From positions 1 to 55,087 of the IMG/VR virus record IMGVR_UViG_3300046535_000965: a DNA stretch of 55,087 nt; one strand, written 5' to 3'. How positions within the stretch are numbered: position 1 is the first letter of the stretch; every line of letters starts with the position of its first letter. Under the pieces are notes generated by a model that searched no databases, had not been told where the DNA came from, and saw nothing but the letters and a program-made list of their open reading frames with translations. Positions 1 through 7,373 of this stretch are shown here, one piece after another. Both the position numbers and the translations under genes were made by a program. This DNA comes from a virus.

Positions 1-325
1 CTTCAACTTCCTTGGTCTGTTCCGCAATGGCGCCAGGCAATTCACCCCAGATTGTGAGCTGGCCCTTGATTTCCGCCATGTTGTTGAGAGCCAATTGCCA
101 ACGCGAACCCATAAGAGAGTTGGCCAAGTTATAAACCGCAATCCGTTTGGCCTCCGAGTCAAAGCGTTTCGGGAACCCGCCGCCGTCAGCAACAAAGGCA
201 ATCACGCGGCGCAACTCTTGCGAATCGGTTGGGGCCAGCGCGCGGCTCTCACTCAGTGGGATTGCAGTGGGCGCGACTTCTTTCTTGGGCGCGGGCGTCT
301 CAGGGGCATCGTTCTGTGTTTCCAT
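1..325 (-). CDS. RecT-like single-strand annealing protein (3' end cut by window)
   Basis: The first 108 codons of a gene that runs off the left edge. The start ATG has a GGAGG Shine-Dalgarno six bases upstream. After a Pro/Ala/Lys-rich leader, residues about 45-105 carry a GGGFPKRF segment, an ALNNMAEIKGQ segment and IWGELPGA, which resemble the core of phage RecT/Bet-type annealing proteins ('alnnm.vikG...iwGd.pla'). Such proteins anneal ssDNA during phage recombination. It lies just after a RecE-like exonuclease gene, which supports a two-gene recombination pair. The family call is by motif memory on a partial protein, so it is tentative. Confidence 0.6.
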   Translation of the reverse strand, partial: METQNDAPETPAPKKEVAPTAIPLSESRALAPTDSQELRRVIAFVADGGGFPKRFDSEAKRIAVYNLANSLMGSRWQLALNNMAEIKGQLTIWGELPGAIAEQTKEVE

Positions 326-707
326 TTTTTCCTCCGTTAGTGGTTTTCTTGTGGTTGAAGTAAGCTCCTAAATTCAAATGCCGGTCCACGTGTGCCTCGA
401 ACTTTTCGAGGAATGCCGGGAACGTAATCACCATTTCAGCCTTCGCGTTGTGCTCGCGGAAGGCCAACTCCTGATACTTATGCCGGTGGGCATTCAGCCT
501 GGTGCTCGCGTTGCCATAAGCCTGGTTCTTCCAAAACAAGGCCAGGCCGCAACGGGCACAATTGATTTTTTGAATATTAAATTCTACTCGAGCGCACGAA
601 CAAATCGCCACGTTCACCCTGCGTTCGCGGGCCGTGGCCAAGTCGCCAATGTCCGGTGTCTCAAAGTTGGTGAGCCCCGCAGAGCGCAGGGCGAATGACA
701 TATTCAT
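300..707 (-). CDS. Small protein with Cys pairs
   Basis: 135 residues, starting at an ATG that overlaps the stop of the RecE-like gene (ATGA), so translation is probably coupled. The end overlaps the start of the RecT-like gene by 26 bases. It has a CSC pair and a CARC pair about 16 residues apart (residues about 37-54), compatible with a zinc ribbon, followed by a His/Lys-rich helical region. I do not recognise the family. Its position between recombination exonuclease and annealing protein suggests an accessory role in recombination, which is inference. Confidence 0.6.
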   Translation of the reverse strand: MNMSFALRSAGLTNFETPDIGDLATARERRVNVAICSCARVEFNIQKINCARCGLALFWKNQAYGNASTRLNAHRHKYQELAFREHNAKAEMVITFPAFLEKFEAHVDRHLNLGAYFNHKKTTNGGKNGNTERCP

Positions 708-1672
708 TTCTGATCCCGCCATTCAAAATTTGGAAAGGGCTCGTTGTGAATATAGTTAGGCATGTTGAGCATCTGGCCCTGCCCCTGTGCCGGTGGCCAA
801 TCATTATTCTTCACGCAACGAGAGAACACTTTAAGGCCATATTGGTACCATGCCCGGCCCAACTCCAGATCCTTATCGTTCATCCAGTAAACAGCCACGC
901 TATAGGGCGGCTTCTTGGTGAGCGCGATAAAGGCCGAAGCCTCCACCTGTTTGCCGGTGATCTGGGCAATGCCATCATGGTACATGGCAAGCTGAATAAA
1001 ATACTGGAGCTTGGCTACGTCCGTGGCGAACAACCCAATCTTCTCGTGCCGCGTGGTCTTGATGTCGATCACGTAGGTCTTATCTTCTTTATCCAGCGTC
1101 AGGTAGTCAGGACGAATGCGGCAGCGCACCTTGGTTTCAGGATGCGTAAACCGGCCCGTCACCTCGGGGCGCCCGTTGCGCAACAAACTCGATGCCTGGG
1201 GATGCTCCATGAGGGCCTCAACCATGTACGTTAGGTCGTGCAGTTCTTCCTGCGTGACCACCAAGGCGCCCGGCGCAAGGCTCTCGTACCATGTTTTGCG
1301 TTTGAGCTTACAGTCAGCGGACTGCGTGCTGGGCTTGCCCTCCTTTGTGAAGCCTGTGAACTCTGGCTCAATCAAATACATGTTCCTGAACTTTGCCGGT
1401 TCAAGGATCATCATGTGGGCTGCACTACCAAAACGGTAAGCGTCCTTCTCCTCCGTCTCATCGTCCTTCAAATATCCAGCGGCCTCGGCAATGAACGCGC
1501 GCGGATTGTCGAGCAGCTTGCGCACTCCTGAACTGCTGATGCAGGATTTGTCGCCCAGGTAGGACTCGAAAGATTCGTCGTAGTCCAGGGCGTCGGGTTT
1601 ATCCACCCCGATCTCGGGCAGCGAAAAGCTGCTGGTGCGCGCCCATTTGAACGGTGCATTTTGGTGTTCCAC
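704..1672 (-). CDS. RecE-like PD-(D/E)XK exonuclease
   Basis: 322 residues, GTG start behind a GGAGG. It resembles the C-terminal nuclease domain of RecE-type exodeoxyribonuclease VIII proteins found in phages (PDDEXK-like/DUF3799 type). Visible motifs are SSSGVRKLL near the N-terminus, RFGSAAHMMILEP at about 80-92 (the conserved His region), RIRPDYL at about 186-192 (the conserved Asp) and YVIDIKTT at about 200-207 (the D-x-K catalytic pair). The likely role is 5'-3' resection of dsDNA ends to feed the annealing protein encoded two genes downstream. Confidence 0.8.
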   Translation of the reverse strand: MEHQNAPFKWARTSSFSLPEIGVDKPDALDYDESFESYLGDKSCISSSGVRKLLDNPRAFIAEAAGYLKDDETEEKDAYRFGSAAHMMILEPAKFRNMYLIEPEFTGFTKEGKPSTQSADCKLKRKTWYESLAPGALVVTQEELHDLTYMVEALMEHPQASSLLRNGRPEVTGRFTHPETKVRCRIRPDYLTLDKEDKTYVIDIKTTRHEKIGLFATDVAKLQYFIQLAMYHDGIAQITGKQVEASAFIALTKKPPYSVAVYWMNDKDLELGRAWYQYGLKVFSRCVKNNDWPPAQGQGQMLNMPNYIHNEPFPNFEWRDQK

Positions 1673-1680
1673 ATTACCTC

Positions 1681-2121
1681 CTATTTTAGTAGCTGCTGAA
1701 AATCAGCGTGCCAGTTTAGTTTCATTGGTTTAAATCCAAGGGCCTTACACAGGTTGGCCATGGCTTCTAGGCAGGTTGAACCAAAGCCCGCGGCATTTTC
1801 TTGTAGGTTTACAAAATCACTTCTTGTGGCACAACATTGGTCTCCGTCTTTCGACAGAACGCAACCAATTCGGGTGGCGTAGACAACGGCATCGAGATCA
1901 TCACATTTCCATTTTTTGGCCAGCTCTTCCACTCTTTCAATCAAAGCGCCGGCAGCCAAAGATTCGACCAATAATGTCCATGCTGACTCTCGGCTTCCCT
2001 CTTCCATGGGCCAAAATGCCTTCACTAAATCGCTGTCTCTAAAATCGGCCACGCGGCCTTCATCGTATTTCTTGAAAATCAATTCACGATTTTCATGTAG
2101 GTAATAATAACCAACGATCAT
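1681..2121 (-). CDS. Hypothetical protein
   Basis: 146 residues, not recognised. The N-terminus is Tyr-rich (GYYYLHENRELIFKKYDEG), the middle is acidic and helical, and the C-terminal third has a CLEAMANLCKALGF helix. Spaced 8 bases before the RecE-like gene and directly after a small membrane protein gene, it belongs to the same early operon. No catalytic motif is visible. Confidence 0.65.
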   Translation of the reverse strand: MIVGYYYLHENRELIFKKYDEGRVADFRDSDLVKAFWPMEEGSRESAWTLLVESLAAGALIERVEELAKKWKCDDLDAVVYATRIGCVLSKDGDQCCATRSDFVNLQENAAGFGSTCLEAMANLCKALGFKPMKLNWHADFQQLLK

Positions 2122-2125
2122 AGGC

Positions 2126-2326
2126 TCACCACATTATTTTCTTAGGAACCAGCGTCCCATTCACCACGCAGTAGCACATGCTGGAGTAATGCCCCTGCTG
2201 AACCTGGCCCAAGGCTGGGGCGCAAAGCTCCGAGCATTTATCCACGCGGCGGTTGTAGATCAGCGCGCTCGCACCAATAATGGTGGCCACGAATATGAAT
2301 AAGAAAATCCATTCCCTAGAATTCAT
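2126..2326 (-). CDS. Small single-pass membrane protein
   Basis: 66 residues. A hydrophobic helix at about residues 5-24 (WIFLFIFVATIIGASALIY) is followed by a positively charged RR and a short domain with four Cys (C-x3-C, CYC). The orientation suggests the Cys-rich part could be either cytoplasmic or periplasmic. The start overlaps the upstream stop (ATGA). Function unknown. Confidence 0.65.
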   Translation of the reverse strand: MNSREWIFLFIFVATIIGASALIYNRRVDKCSELCAPALGQVQQGHYSSMCYCVVNGTLVPKKIMW

Positions 2327-2637
2327 GTGTCACCATCATCCGTGGGGGGCGGCAGCTCCGCTTTGATCACCCCTTCCATAAGCTCAACAATCAGCAGCAG
2401 GGCGGCGTTGAAACCCTCGTCATAAGGATTGGTTGAGCCGCGCACACGTATGTCCCACTCCTTGCGGATGTTCTCCATGAGCTTGTCACGGCGGGCGCAA
2501 CGCTTCCGCAGGATCTCGTGGGACTTGGCCAGGTCGCAAAGGTTCCGGTATACATCTTCGGCTGTGTGCCCCTCAGTAGGATCGTACTCGTTCACCATCA
2601 TGTTAACTTCTTCGTCGGACACAACTTCTCGGTTCAT
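2323..2637 (-). CDS. Hypothetical helical protein
   Basis: 104 residues, acidic N-terminus, basic central helix (HEILRKRCARRDKLMENIRKEW) and an NPYDEGFNAALLLIVELMEG motif that recalls small phage proteins of the 'GFNAAL' type. It overlaps both neighbours by four bases. Function unknown. Confidence 0.65.
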   Translation of the reverse strand: MNREVVSDEEVNMMVNEYDPTEGHTAEDVYRNLCDLAKSHEILRKRCARRDKLMENIRKEWDIRVRGSTNPYDEGFNAALLLIVELMEGVIKAELPPPTDDGDT

Positions 2638-2834
2638 GTCACAGCCTTTGGAAATTCGGCCTTCAGTTTGGCTATGGCTTCGAGTGCGCCTTGGTTGTGC
2701 GCGCGGCCTATTAAATTTCGCAAGAGCTTCACCATAATGGACGAATGATGGCTGGGCATATATTGGTAGAGCATTTTTTCAAACTCAGCCTGGGCTTCAT
2801 GGGCGGTTGGTGATGCCTGATCTGTGGTGCTCAT
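2634..2834 (-). CDS. Hypothetical protein
   Basis: 66 residues, start ATG behind TAGGAGGAAG. Helical, with an Ala/Glu-rich N-terminus and the segment RNLIGRAHNQGALEAIAKL. The stop overlaps the next start (ATGA). Not recognised. Confidence 0.6.
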   Translation of the reverse strand: MSTTDQASPTAHEAQAEFEKMLYQYMPSHHSSIMVKLLRNLIGRAHNQGALEAIAKLKAEFPKAVT

Positions 2835-2865
2835 GTGGTTCTTCCTCCTAGAATTGGTATGTGGT

Positions 2866-3081
2866 TCATAGGTCCCTCAATTCGCAACGCTTGTAGATGG
2901 TTGGTTCAATTGCGTAGTCGTGTGGGGCCGCACGATAGTGGTGCATGAGATTGCGGTAAACATCACCGCACTCGCCTGGGTCATCGAAGTGTTGTGTCCA
3001 CTTGCCCTCTCGCTGGAACAATGGATTGTCCTTCGGGGCGCGAACAAAATGAACGGTGATGGCGTATTCCTTGGCCCTCAT
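2866..3081 (-). CDS. Hypothetical protein
   Basis: 71 residues from the ATG that overlaps the preceding stop; an upstream in-frame start would overlap more. The N-terminal strand MRAKEYAITVHFVR and the CGDVYRNLMHHYRA helix are the visible elements. Not recognised. Confidence 0.55.
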   Translation of the reverse strand: MRAKEYAITVHFVRAPKDNPLFQREGKWTQHFDDPGECGDVYRNLMHHYRAAPHDYAIEPTIYKRCELRDL

Positions 3082-3380
3082 CTCCCACTCCGTTTCTCGA
3101 AAACAGCCCATCCAGTCCTATAAATTTCAATCATCAAATTTTGCATTTTTGAAGCACGGCTGCCGTCCATGAAATCGTTATTCAGTCCATTTCCAGGAAC
3201 CCAATCACCCGCTTGAGATACAAGGCCGCAAAGTTTAATTTCTTCTTCACTCGGATTAGCATCCTGCCACGCGGCTCCAGCCTTGAAGGCATTGATATGG
3301 CAAGGCTGATTTCTTCCGTCCCGTGCAAGGCGCTCAGCATATTCCTCAGCCGCTTTATCCAACTTCTCAGCGTCGGTCAT
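3078..3380 (-). CDS. Hypothetical protein, DAEKLD...AGAAW family
   Basis: 100 residues. Starts with TDAEKLDKAAEEYAERL and then AFKAGAAWQDANP. The same two motifs, similarly spaced, occur in the gene at 3893-4234, so the two are likely paralogues. Start overlaps the preceding stop (ATGA). The C-terminal half (MIEIYRTGWAVFEK) differs from the paralogue. Function unknown. Confidence 0.6.
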   Translation of the reverse strand: MTDAEKLDKAAEEYAERLARDGRNQPCHINAFKAGAAWQDANPSEEEIKLCGLVSQAGDWVPGNGLNNDFMDGSRASKMQNLMIEIYRTGWAVFEKRSGR

Positions 3381-3481
3381 AGATCACCGATCCAAATCAG
3401 ATGCTCATATTGAAGGTACATATCTAAATGTGATTCTATTACGAATATTTTATTTTCATCTGTGTCAAAGTATACGCTCAT
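3377..3481 (-). CDS. Micro-ORF, 34 residues
   Basis: ATG overlaps the upstream stop and TGA overlaps the downstream start (ATGA on both sides). An AAGGGG lies five bases before the ATG. The product starts MSVYFDTDENKIFVIESHL and is acidic/aromatic. The double overlap and the ribosome site are the main evidence that it is translated. Confidence 0.5.
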   Translation of the reverse strand: MSVYFDTDENKIFVIESHLDMYLQYEHLIWIGDL

Positions 3482-3648
3482 TCCAACCCCTTCCTAAACC
3501 TAAAAGTGTCTAGATGCCTTTTTGCCAGTTTTGCCTCAAGATCTTTGTTGTCTTTTCTTAGGCGCTTAACTTCTTCGCGAACCGCCGCCATTGAGAGTAG
3601 TACTGCATTACTGTTAACTAAATCGAGATTGCAGCGTGGACATTTCAT
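3478..3648 (-). CDS. Small CxxC coiled-coil protein, 56 residues
   Basis: Starts MKCPRCNLDL, a CxxC knuckle, followed by a basic coiled coil (REEVKRLRKDNKDLEAKLAK). The end (FRKGLE) and the DNA around the stop repeat the end of the preceding gene: AAGGGGTTGGAATGA is present at both junctions, serving as ribosome site, stop and next start. Confidence 0.55.
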   Translation of the reverse strand: MKCPRCNLDLVNSNAVLLSMAAVREEVKRLRKDNKDLEAKLAKRHLDTFRFRKGLE

Positions 3649-3896
3649 TCCAACCCCTTGCGAAATTCTCCGATGCGAATGAAGGCATCTTGAGCCTTTC
3701 GCGTGACACGTAAACTCATGATTGCATTGGGAGGTTCAATGAATTCTTGATAGTTTGATCTAAATTGATAAAAATTTATTGCCTTCTCCGCTGCCTCAAG
3801 CTCATTTCCAAGCCTGGCACAAAAATCCAGAACTTCCGTGTTTGGATAGGCGGTCAATTTCTTCGCTTGTTGTAAAATCAATTCTGTGAGGGTCAT
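3645..3896 (-). CDS. Hypothetical helical protein
   Basis: 83 residues, mainly helical (LTELILQQAKKLTAYPNTEVL), ending FRKGLE like its downstream neighbour. Starts at an ATGA overlap. Not recognised. Confidence 0.6.
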   Translation of the reverse strand: MTLTELILQQAKKLTAYPNTEVLDFCARLGNELEAAEKAINFYQFRSNYQEFIEPPNAIMSLRVTRKAQDAFIRIGEFRKGLE

Positions 3897-4234
3897 TTGT
3901 ACCCGCTCGTGGCCGACATAGCGTGGGCCAATTCACACACAGCACAATGGCAAGAGTCTCCGTGTAATTCATGGTGGCAATCCTTCAACACCTTTTTGCC
4001 AGCTTCGCGTAAATGGCCTATGGCTGCCAAAGCTGATTGGTGTGATTCCTCACGCGAATTCTTGTCCCACGCGGCTCCGGCCTCGAAGGCTTCATGTGCC
4101 GATCTATAGGTTTCTGAGCGCCCTTCGCGCACTAACTTTTCACGCTGTTCATCACTCAGGTAAGAAGTGAGTGACTTGAGTCTAGCCATTGCATTTTCGT
4201 GAGCCGCTCGGTCCAACTTCTCAGCGTCATTCAC
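3893..4234 (-). CDS. Hypothetical protein, DAEKLD...AGAAW family
   Basis: 113 residues from a GTG that overlaps the RuvC-like stop (GTGA). The N-terminus NDAEKLDRAAHENAMARL and the AFEAGAAWDKNSR segment match the protein at 3078-3380. The C-terminal part has a Cys/His cluster (DCHHELHGDSCHCAVC), which could bind a metal and is absent from the paralogue. Function unknown. Confidence 0.6.
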   Translation of the reverse strand: MNDAEKLDRAAHENAMARLKSLTSYLSDEQREKLVREGRSETYRSAHEAFEAGAAWDKNSREESHQSALAAIGHLREAGKKVLKDCHHELHGDSCHCAVCELAHAMSATSGYK

Positions 4235-4713
4235 ACAGTCCTCATTCCATAAAGGGCGATCAACCCCGCGTCCACCAGGCCCATGTCGGGAACCTTGCTC
4301 TTCATCGTGCGCCGGGCGTCCACCTCCGGGAAGATCCGTGAGAAGGCCATGCGGCTGCGCTCCTTGGGCTCCAGGCTGCGCGATATGCCCGCGTGAACAT
4401 TGGCCATCCAAACCTGGGGCCGCACGTCCACAACGGGAATCTTGTGGGCCACCAACAACGCCTCCAAGGCGCCATACACACGCCCAAATTTGAACATCGA
4501 AACCGATCCATTTTTTGGCATTGCGTGCACCTTCTCAAGATAGGCCACACGGATGTCGCGCGCATGGTCTCCAATGAAACGGTTCAGCGTTTGCAGATCA
4601 AGCTCGTTGCCGATTGTGGGCATTGGCTCAAGCAGCATCCCGTCCTTAGGATGGATGATGGCCAGGCCGCCGCCCAATCCAGGATCAACGCCAAGAATGC
4701 TAACTCCGCTCAT
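4231..4713 (-). CDS. RuvC-like Holliday junction resolvase
   Basis: 160 residues from the ATG behind AGGAGTAAAC. An RNase H-fold resolvase: ILGVDPGLGGGLAII at the N-terminus supplies the first catalytic Asp, AYLEKV at about 77-82 the Glu, and the C-terminal VDAGLIALYG block the last Asp. The length fits phage RuvC-like proteins (150-180 residues). The likely role is cutting branched DNA in replication or before packaging. A second resolvase of the unrelated RusA fold is encoded at 54041-54619. Confidence 0.82.
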   Translation of the reverse strand: MSGVSILGVDPGLGGGLAIIHPKDGMLLEPMPTIGNELDLQTLNRFIGDHARDIRVAYLEKVHAMPKNGSVSMFKFGRVYGALEALLVAHKIPVVDVRPQVWMANVHAGISRSLEPKERSRMAFSRIFPEVDARRTMKSKVPDMGLVDAGLIALYGMRTV

Positions 4714-4924
4714 GTTTACTCCTGTGCTCCAATTCAAGAATTAAATGCTCCGCGATATCCACCGAAGCTATGGCAATCCCGCGCGCCACTTCTACTTGAA
4801 GGACATTGGCCGAGCGATAAGGCCCGGCCACCAATGCTTGCATGGCCAACGCAGAAAAATATTCAATAATGGTGACGCCAGGAACTCCGTTTTTAGAATC
4901 TGGAAACGCCGAACAGTTTTTCAC
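4700..4924 (-). CDS. Hypothetical protein
   Basis: 74 residues, GTG start overlapping the upstream stop. Predicted helix-rich with IIEYFSALAMQALVAG and ASVDIAEHLILELEHR segments. The end overlaps the RuvC-like start by 14 bases. Not recognised. Confidence 0.6.
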   Translation of the reverse strand: MKNCSAFPDSKNGVPGVTIIEYFSALAMQALVAGPYRSANVLQVEVARGIAIASVDIAEHLILELEHRSKHERS

Positions 4925-5448
4925 TTCGGGTCCACCATGGAGTTCGCGCCCTTCTTGCTCGTCTCAAGTTTGTGCACTGATGCAATCTCCGCGTCCTTGT
5001 CGTCCTCAACAGCCTGATTCTTGGCCGGATATTTGGGCGCCATTTTTTGCCAGCGCTCCTTTGGCTTCTCGTTGCCTTTCTCCTTTGCGGCCTTCTCAGC
5101 CAACGTGAGCTGCCGGTCTTCGGGCTTCATCTCGATGGACTCCATGACCTGGCCCTCGAACCAAAATTCGATAATATTTGCGGCAAAATTCTTGACCGCC
5201 GTGCAAGTTACCGGGCGGCGCTCAACGCCTTCGTCTATCATGGCGAGCTGCTTATCGCGCTTCTCCGTGAGGATCTTGATCTTCTCATTGTGCGTGGCCA
5301 GGTCGCGCTTCTTGTTGGCTTCGGCGGCGTCAAGCTGGTTGTTCAGCTTGGCAGCCAACTCGCCCTTGCGGGCTAAATCTTCATCGTTTAGCTTGAAAGG
5401 AAGTGTCCTCTCGCATCGTTCGCCCTCTGGTGTTTTCTTCTTTGCCAT
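4921..5448 (-). CDS. Hypothetical coiled-coil protein
   Basis: 175 residues, highly charged. A long coiled coil spans about residues 25-75 (Glu/Lys/Ala-rich), followed by a short globular strand-helix part (TAVKNFAANIIEFWFEG) and a Lys/Glu-rich tail. It has AGGGAG upstream of the ATG. A heptad-rich first half followed by a small compact domain is typical of phage DNA-metabolism accessory proteins, but I cannot assign a function. Confidence 0.65.
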   Translation of the reverse strand: MAKKKTPEGERCERTLPFKLNDEDLARKGELAAKLNNQLDAAEANKKRDLATHNEKIKILTEKRDKQLAMIDEGVERRPVTCTAVKNFAANIIEFWFEGQVMESIEMKPEDRQLTLAEKAAKEKGNEKPKERWQKMAPKYPAKNQAVEDDKDAEIASVHKLETSKKGANSMVDPK

Positions 5449-5468
5449 TTAATTCTCCCTGTTGTTGG

Positions 5469-6179
5469 TTATTTGTTTGCGTCCGAAAAATCACTTACAG
5501 CTTTTAACATGTTCACCCCCACCTGAGTATGGTGAGCCAAAGCGTTAGCGCATTTTATTGCCATCTCGATCCTCTCCAGAGGAACCCGACTCACGCCCTC
5601 CTCCGACTTCTCCAAGTCCAAGTCCCTCACGGATTCTTGCATCAGCGCGAGCAACTTCATTTGTGATTGCCTCAACCGCATCAGCGAGCCCAACGCCGCC
5701 CGTTGCAAGAGAGCGGGCAATTCTTCTGATGACGCGCGCCGGGTTACGACGGTCTCTGCGGTGAGCTTCACGGGCTCGACATTGCTCAATGTTTTCGTCT
5801 CGCCACCGTTTGCTACCGGCTCTTGTTTTGGCGCGGTGTCGGCGGCTGTAATCAACTCGCTGGGCATTTTTTCGCTCCTTGTGGGTTTGGTAATAGGCTC
5901 TGTAGCGGGCACGTTTTTTCGCGAGTACTTCAGGGGCCAGGAAGCTTGAATTGCCCCGACGTAATTCTTTTTGTCGGAACTTTGGGTCTTCGTGATATTT
6001 TTTTCGCTTACGCTCACGGTCGTATGCGCGCCGTCGTTCGAGGTCTTCGGCTGATCGGCCCATTGTCTCTCCTGCCCGCATTTGAAATTGTGGTAAACGG
6101 TCTTGCTCCCCACGCTCACTTTGAACTTGATGCCGCATCCGGCGCAGGCACGCTCAATGAGTTCCACTTGCTGGCTCAT
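5469..6179 (-). CDS. Zinc-motif protein with long linker (outer gene of an overlapping pair)
   Basis: 236 residues from the ATG overlapping the DUF3850 stop (ATGA). The N-terminus has CAGCG and KCGQ, a possible zinc knuckle. Residues about 45-150 are low-complexity, Thr/Ser/Lys/Glu-rich, as in a disordered linker. The last 80 residues look like a real helical domain (LPALLQRAALGSLMRLRQSQ and onward). Its linker and helix DNA is also open in another frame with its own ribosome site (5545-6063). Function unknown. Confidence 0.6.
   Translation of the reverse strand: MSQQVELIERACAGCGIKFKVSVGSKTVYHNFKCGQERQWADQPKTSNDGAHTTVSVSEKNITKTQSSDKKNYVGAIQASWPLKYSRKNVPATEPITKPTRSEKMPSELITAADTAPKQEPVANGGETKTLSNVEPVKLTAETVVTRRASSEELPALLQRAALGSLMRLRQSQMKLLALMQESVRDLDLEKSEEGVSRVPLERIEMAIKCANALAHHTQVGVNMLKAVSDFSDANK
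5545..6063 (-). CDS. Nested Arg/Tyr-rich protein in a second frame
   Basis: 172 residues read in a different frame wholly inside the gene at 5469-6179. The ATG has a strong AGGAGAG five bases upstream. The product has the repetitive Arg/Lys/Tyr pattern (RAYDRERKRKKYHEDPKFRQ; ARYRAYYQTHKERKNAQR; RWRDENIEQCRAREAHRR) seen in small phage-encoded basic proteins, often DNA-associated. The compositional quality of this frame and the ribosome site argue for real translation. The alternative is that the outer frame is real here and this pattern is a shadow. Confidence 0.5.
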   Translation of the reverse strand: MGRSAEDLERRRAYDRERKRKKYHEDPKFRQKELRRGNSSFLAPEVLAKKRARYRAYYQTHKERKNAQRVDYSRRHRAKTRAGSKRWRDENIEQCRAREAHRRDRRNPARVIRRIARSLATGGVGLADAVEAITNEVARADARIREGLGLGEVGGGRESGSSGEDRDGNKMR

Positions 6180-6478
6180 AGCCATCCCAACTGCTGGATG
6201 CCCAGAATCACGTAGCCTTCTTTTACAAATCTAGAATCGTCCAAAACATAAGTGATGACCTTCTTGCAGAACCGGCCCGAATATGGATTGCGATCCAAAA
6301 CTTTGTCCATTCCTGATGGATCGTACTCGCGCAAATAAAGAACATCACTATACCTGTAGTCCCGGTCGGCCACCCGAACTTCAAATGGTTTGGCACCAGA
6401 ATTAACAGCATCAAAAAACTGAGGCGTAATCTTTAGCTCGTGCTCCATAGGCAGCCGCGCCGTCATGCTGAAACTCAT
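6176..6478 (-). CDS. DUF3850 (ASCH-like) protein
   Basis: 100 residues. The sequence ELKITPQFFDAVNSGAKPFEVR, with YSDVLYLREYDP, YSGR, ITYVLDD and EGYVILGI following in order, matches DUF3850, a small ASCH/PUA-like fold family common in phages and thought to bind RNA or modified bases. The start is the ATG that overlaps the upstream stop. The link to the modified-base operon nearby is speculative. Confidence 0.75.
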   Translation of the reverse strand: MSFSMTARLPMEHELKITPQFFDAVNSGAKPFEVRVADRDYRYSDVLYLREYDPSGMDKVLDRNPYSGRFCKKVITYVLDDSRFVKEGYVILGIQQLGWL

Positions 6479-6630
6479 AACCCCTTCTCCTGGCACTTCA
6501 CCATGTGGTCGCTCCAAACCGGGCGGCACTCAGGGCAGAGCCACACTGAATGCAGGTGCTTGAATGCGAAATAAATCCAGCCCCGGTTGTCGTTGGTTTC
6601 TTTGGCGCAGCCGCCGCACTTGTATTTCAT
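6475..6630 (-). CDS. Zinc-ribbon micro-protein, 51 residues
   Basis: Starts MKYKCGGCAKE and later has LCPECRPVW, two CxxC pairs 28 residues apart with aromatic residues between, the layout of a zinc ribbon. Both ends overlap neighbours (ATGA). Function unknown. Confidence 0.6.
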   Translation of the reverse strand: MKYKCGGCAKETNDNRGWIYFAFKHLHSVWLCPECRPVWSDHMVKCQEKGL

Positions 6631-6821
6631 TTGCGATACTCCAGCTTCTCAAGGCGGTCCTTGAAGGCTTCAACACGTTCATCCAACTCGCGCCCGCGCT
6701 TGGCCATGTCCGACCACTTCTTGCGGAATCGCGTGAGTTGGTAAACTGAGGCCAGGGACCAGCCCAGGCCGAACGTACAGAGCAGCATTGCGATGAAGAT
6801 ACCAAACGCCTCGTAACTCAT
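6627..6821 (-). CDS. Small membrane protein with coiled coil
   Basis: 64 residues. A transmembrane helix at about residues 5-27 (FGIFIAMLLCTFGLGWSLAS) is followed by a basic stretch and a coiled coil (GRELDERVEAFKDRLEKLEY). It overlaps both neighbours. Probably an inner-membrane protein with its coil in the cytoplasm. Function unknown. Confidence 0.6.
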   Translation of the reverse strand: MSYEAFGIFIAMLLCTFGLGWSLASVYQLTRFRKKWSDMAKRGRELDERVEAFKDRLEKLEYRK

Positions 6822-7069
6822 GGGTGTGCCTCCACGGGCCGCCTGGTTATTAATTTGGCCAATTCTGAAACCGTCGGCATGAAGTGCCTTTCCGTCGTGG
6901 CCCGGTAGCGCGCGAAGGCCGACTCAATTTCAGACGCGGTGAAGCCGAACTTGTCCAGCCCATCGAGCATGGCTGATGTGATCTCACGGTTCACCGGGCG
7001 CTGATAGTATTCACCAGCCAGTTCGATCAAGTGCCCGACGCGCTTGCGGTCATCCTGGTTTAGTTTCAT
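6818..7069 (-). CDS. Small helical protein, possible helicase-loader-like domain
   Basis: 83 residues. The pattern (helix, FGFTASEIESAFARYRA, then FMPTVSELAKLI) resembles the N-terminal helical domain of phage helicase loaders (G39P/gpP-like 'F....v..A...y......fP.p.ei...'). The gene at 7685-8257 shows the same pattern in longer form. Alternatively an unrelated small helical protein. It overlaps the preceding gene by 20 bases. Confidence 0.5.
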   Translation of the reverse strand: MKLNQDDRKRVGHLIELAGEYYQRPVNREITSAMLDGLDKFGFTASEIESAFARYRATTERHFMPTVSELAKLITRRPVEAHP

Positions 7070-7373
7070 TTGATTGCCTCCTCAGTTGGGCTATGGCTGC
7101 TTCAGCCTTCACGCAGTTAAAATACAGCGAATCTAAATCAACGCCTTCAGCTATGGCACCAAGTGGGTCGAGTTCAAAATCTCCATTCTTAGCGACTTTC
7201 CTAATTGCCCCATCGTACGCGGACCAGGCTTCAGCCAAGGCGGTAAACTTTTCTATGATCGGGCGGCTCTTGGCTTCAGCATCGAACAGGCCGCGCTCAC
7301 GCCCCTGCGCCCAGCCCGAGCAGGTTTGTTTGCATGGGTGGTCGAATCCGGCTGCGAGGATTTTTTTGCTCAT
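7050..7373 (-). CDS. Hypothetical protein
   Basis: 107 residues, start adjacent to the upstream stop. The N-terminal part has DHPCKQTCSGWAQGRERG, with two Cys and the frequently seen phage motif 'Cs.Wa.G.erG'. The remainder is helical. Function unknown. Confidence 0.6.
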   Translation of the reverse strand: MSKKILAAGFDHPCKQTCSGWAQGRERGLFDAEAKSRPIIEKFTALAEAWSAYDGAIRKVAKNGDFELDPLGAIAEGVDLDSLYFNCVKAEAAIAQLRRQSNETKPG

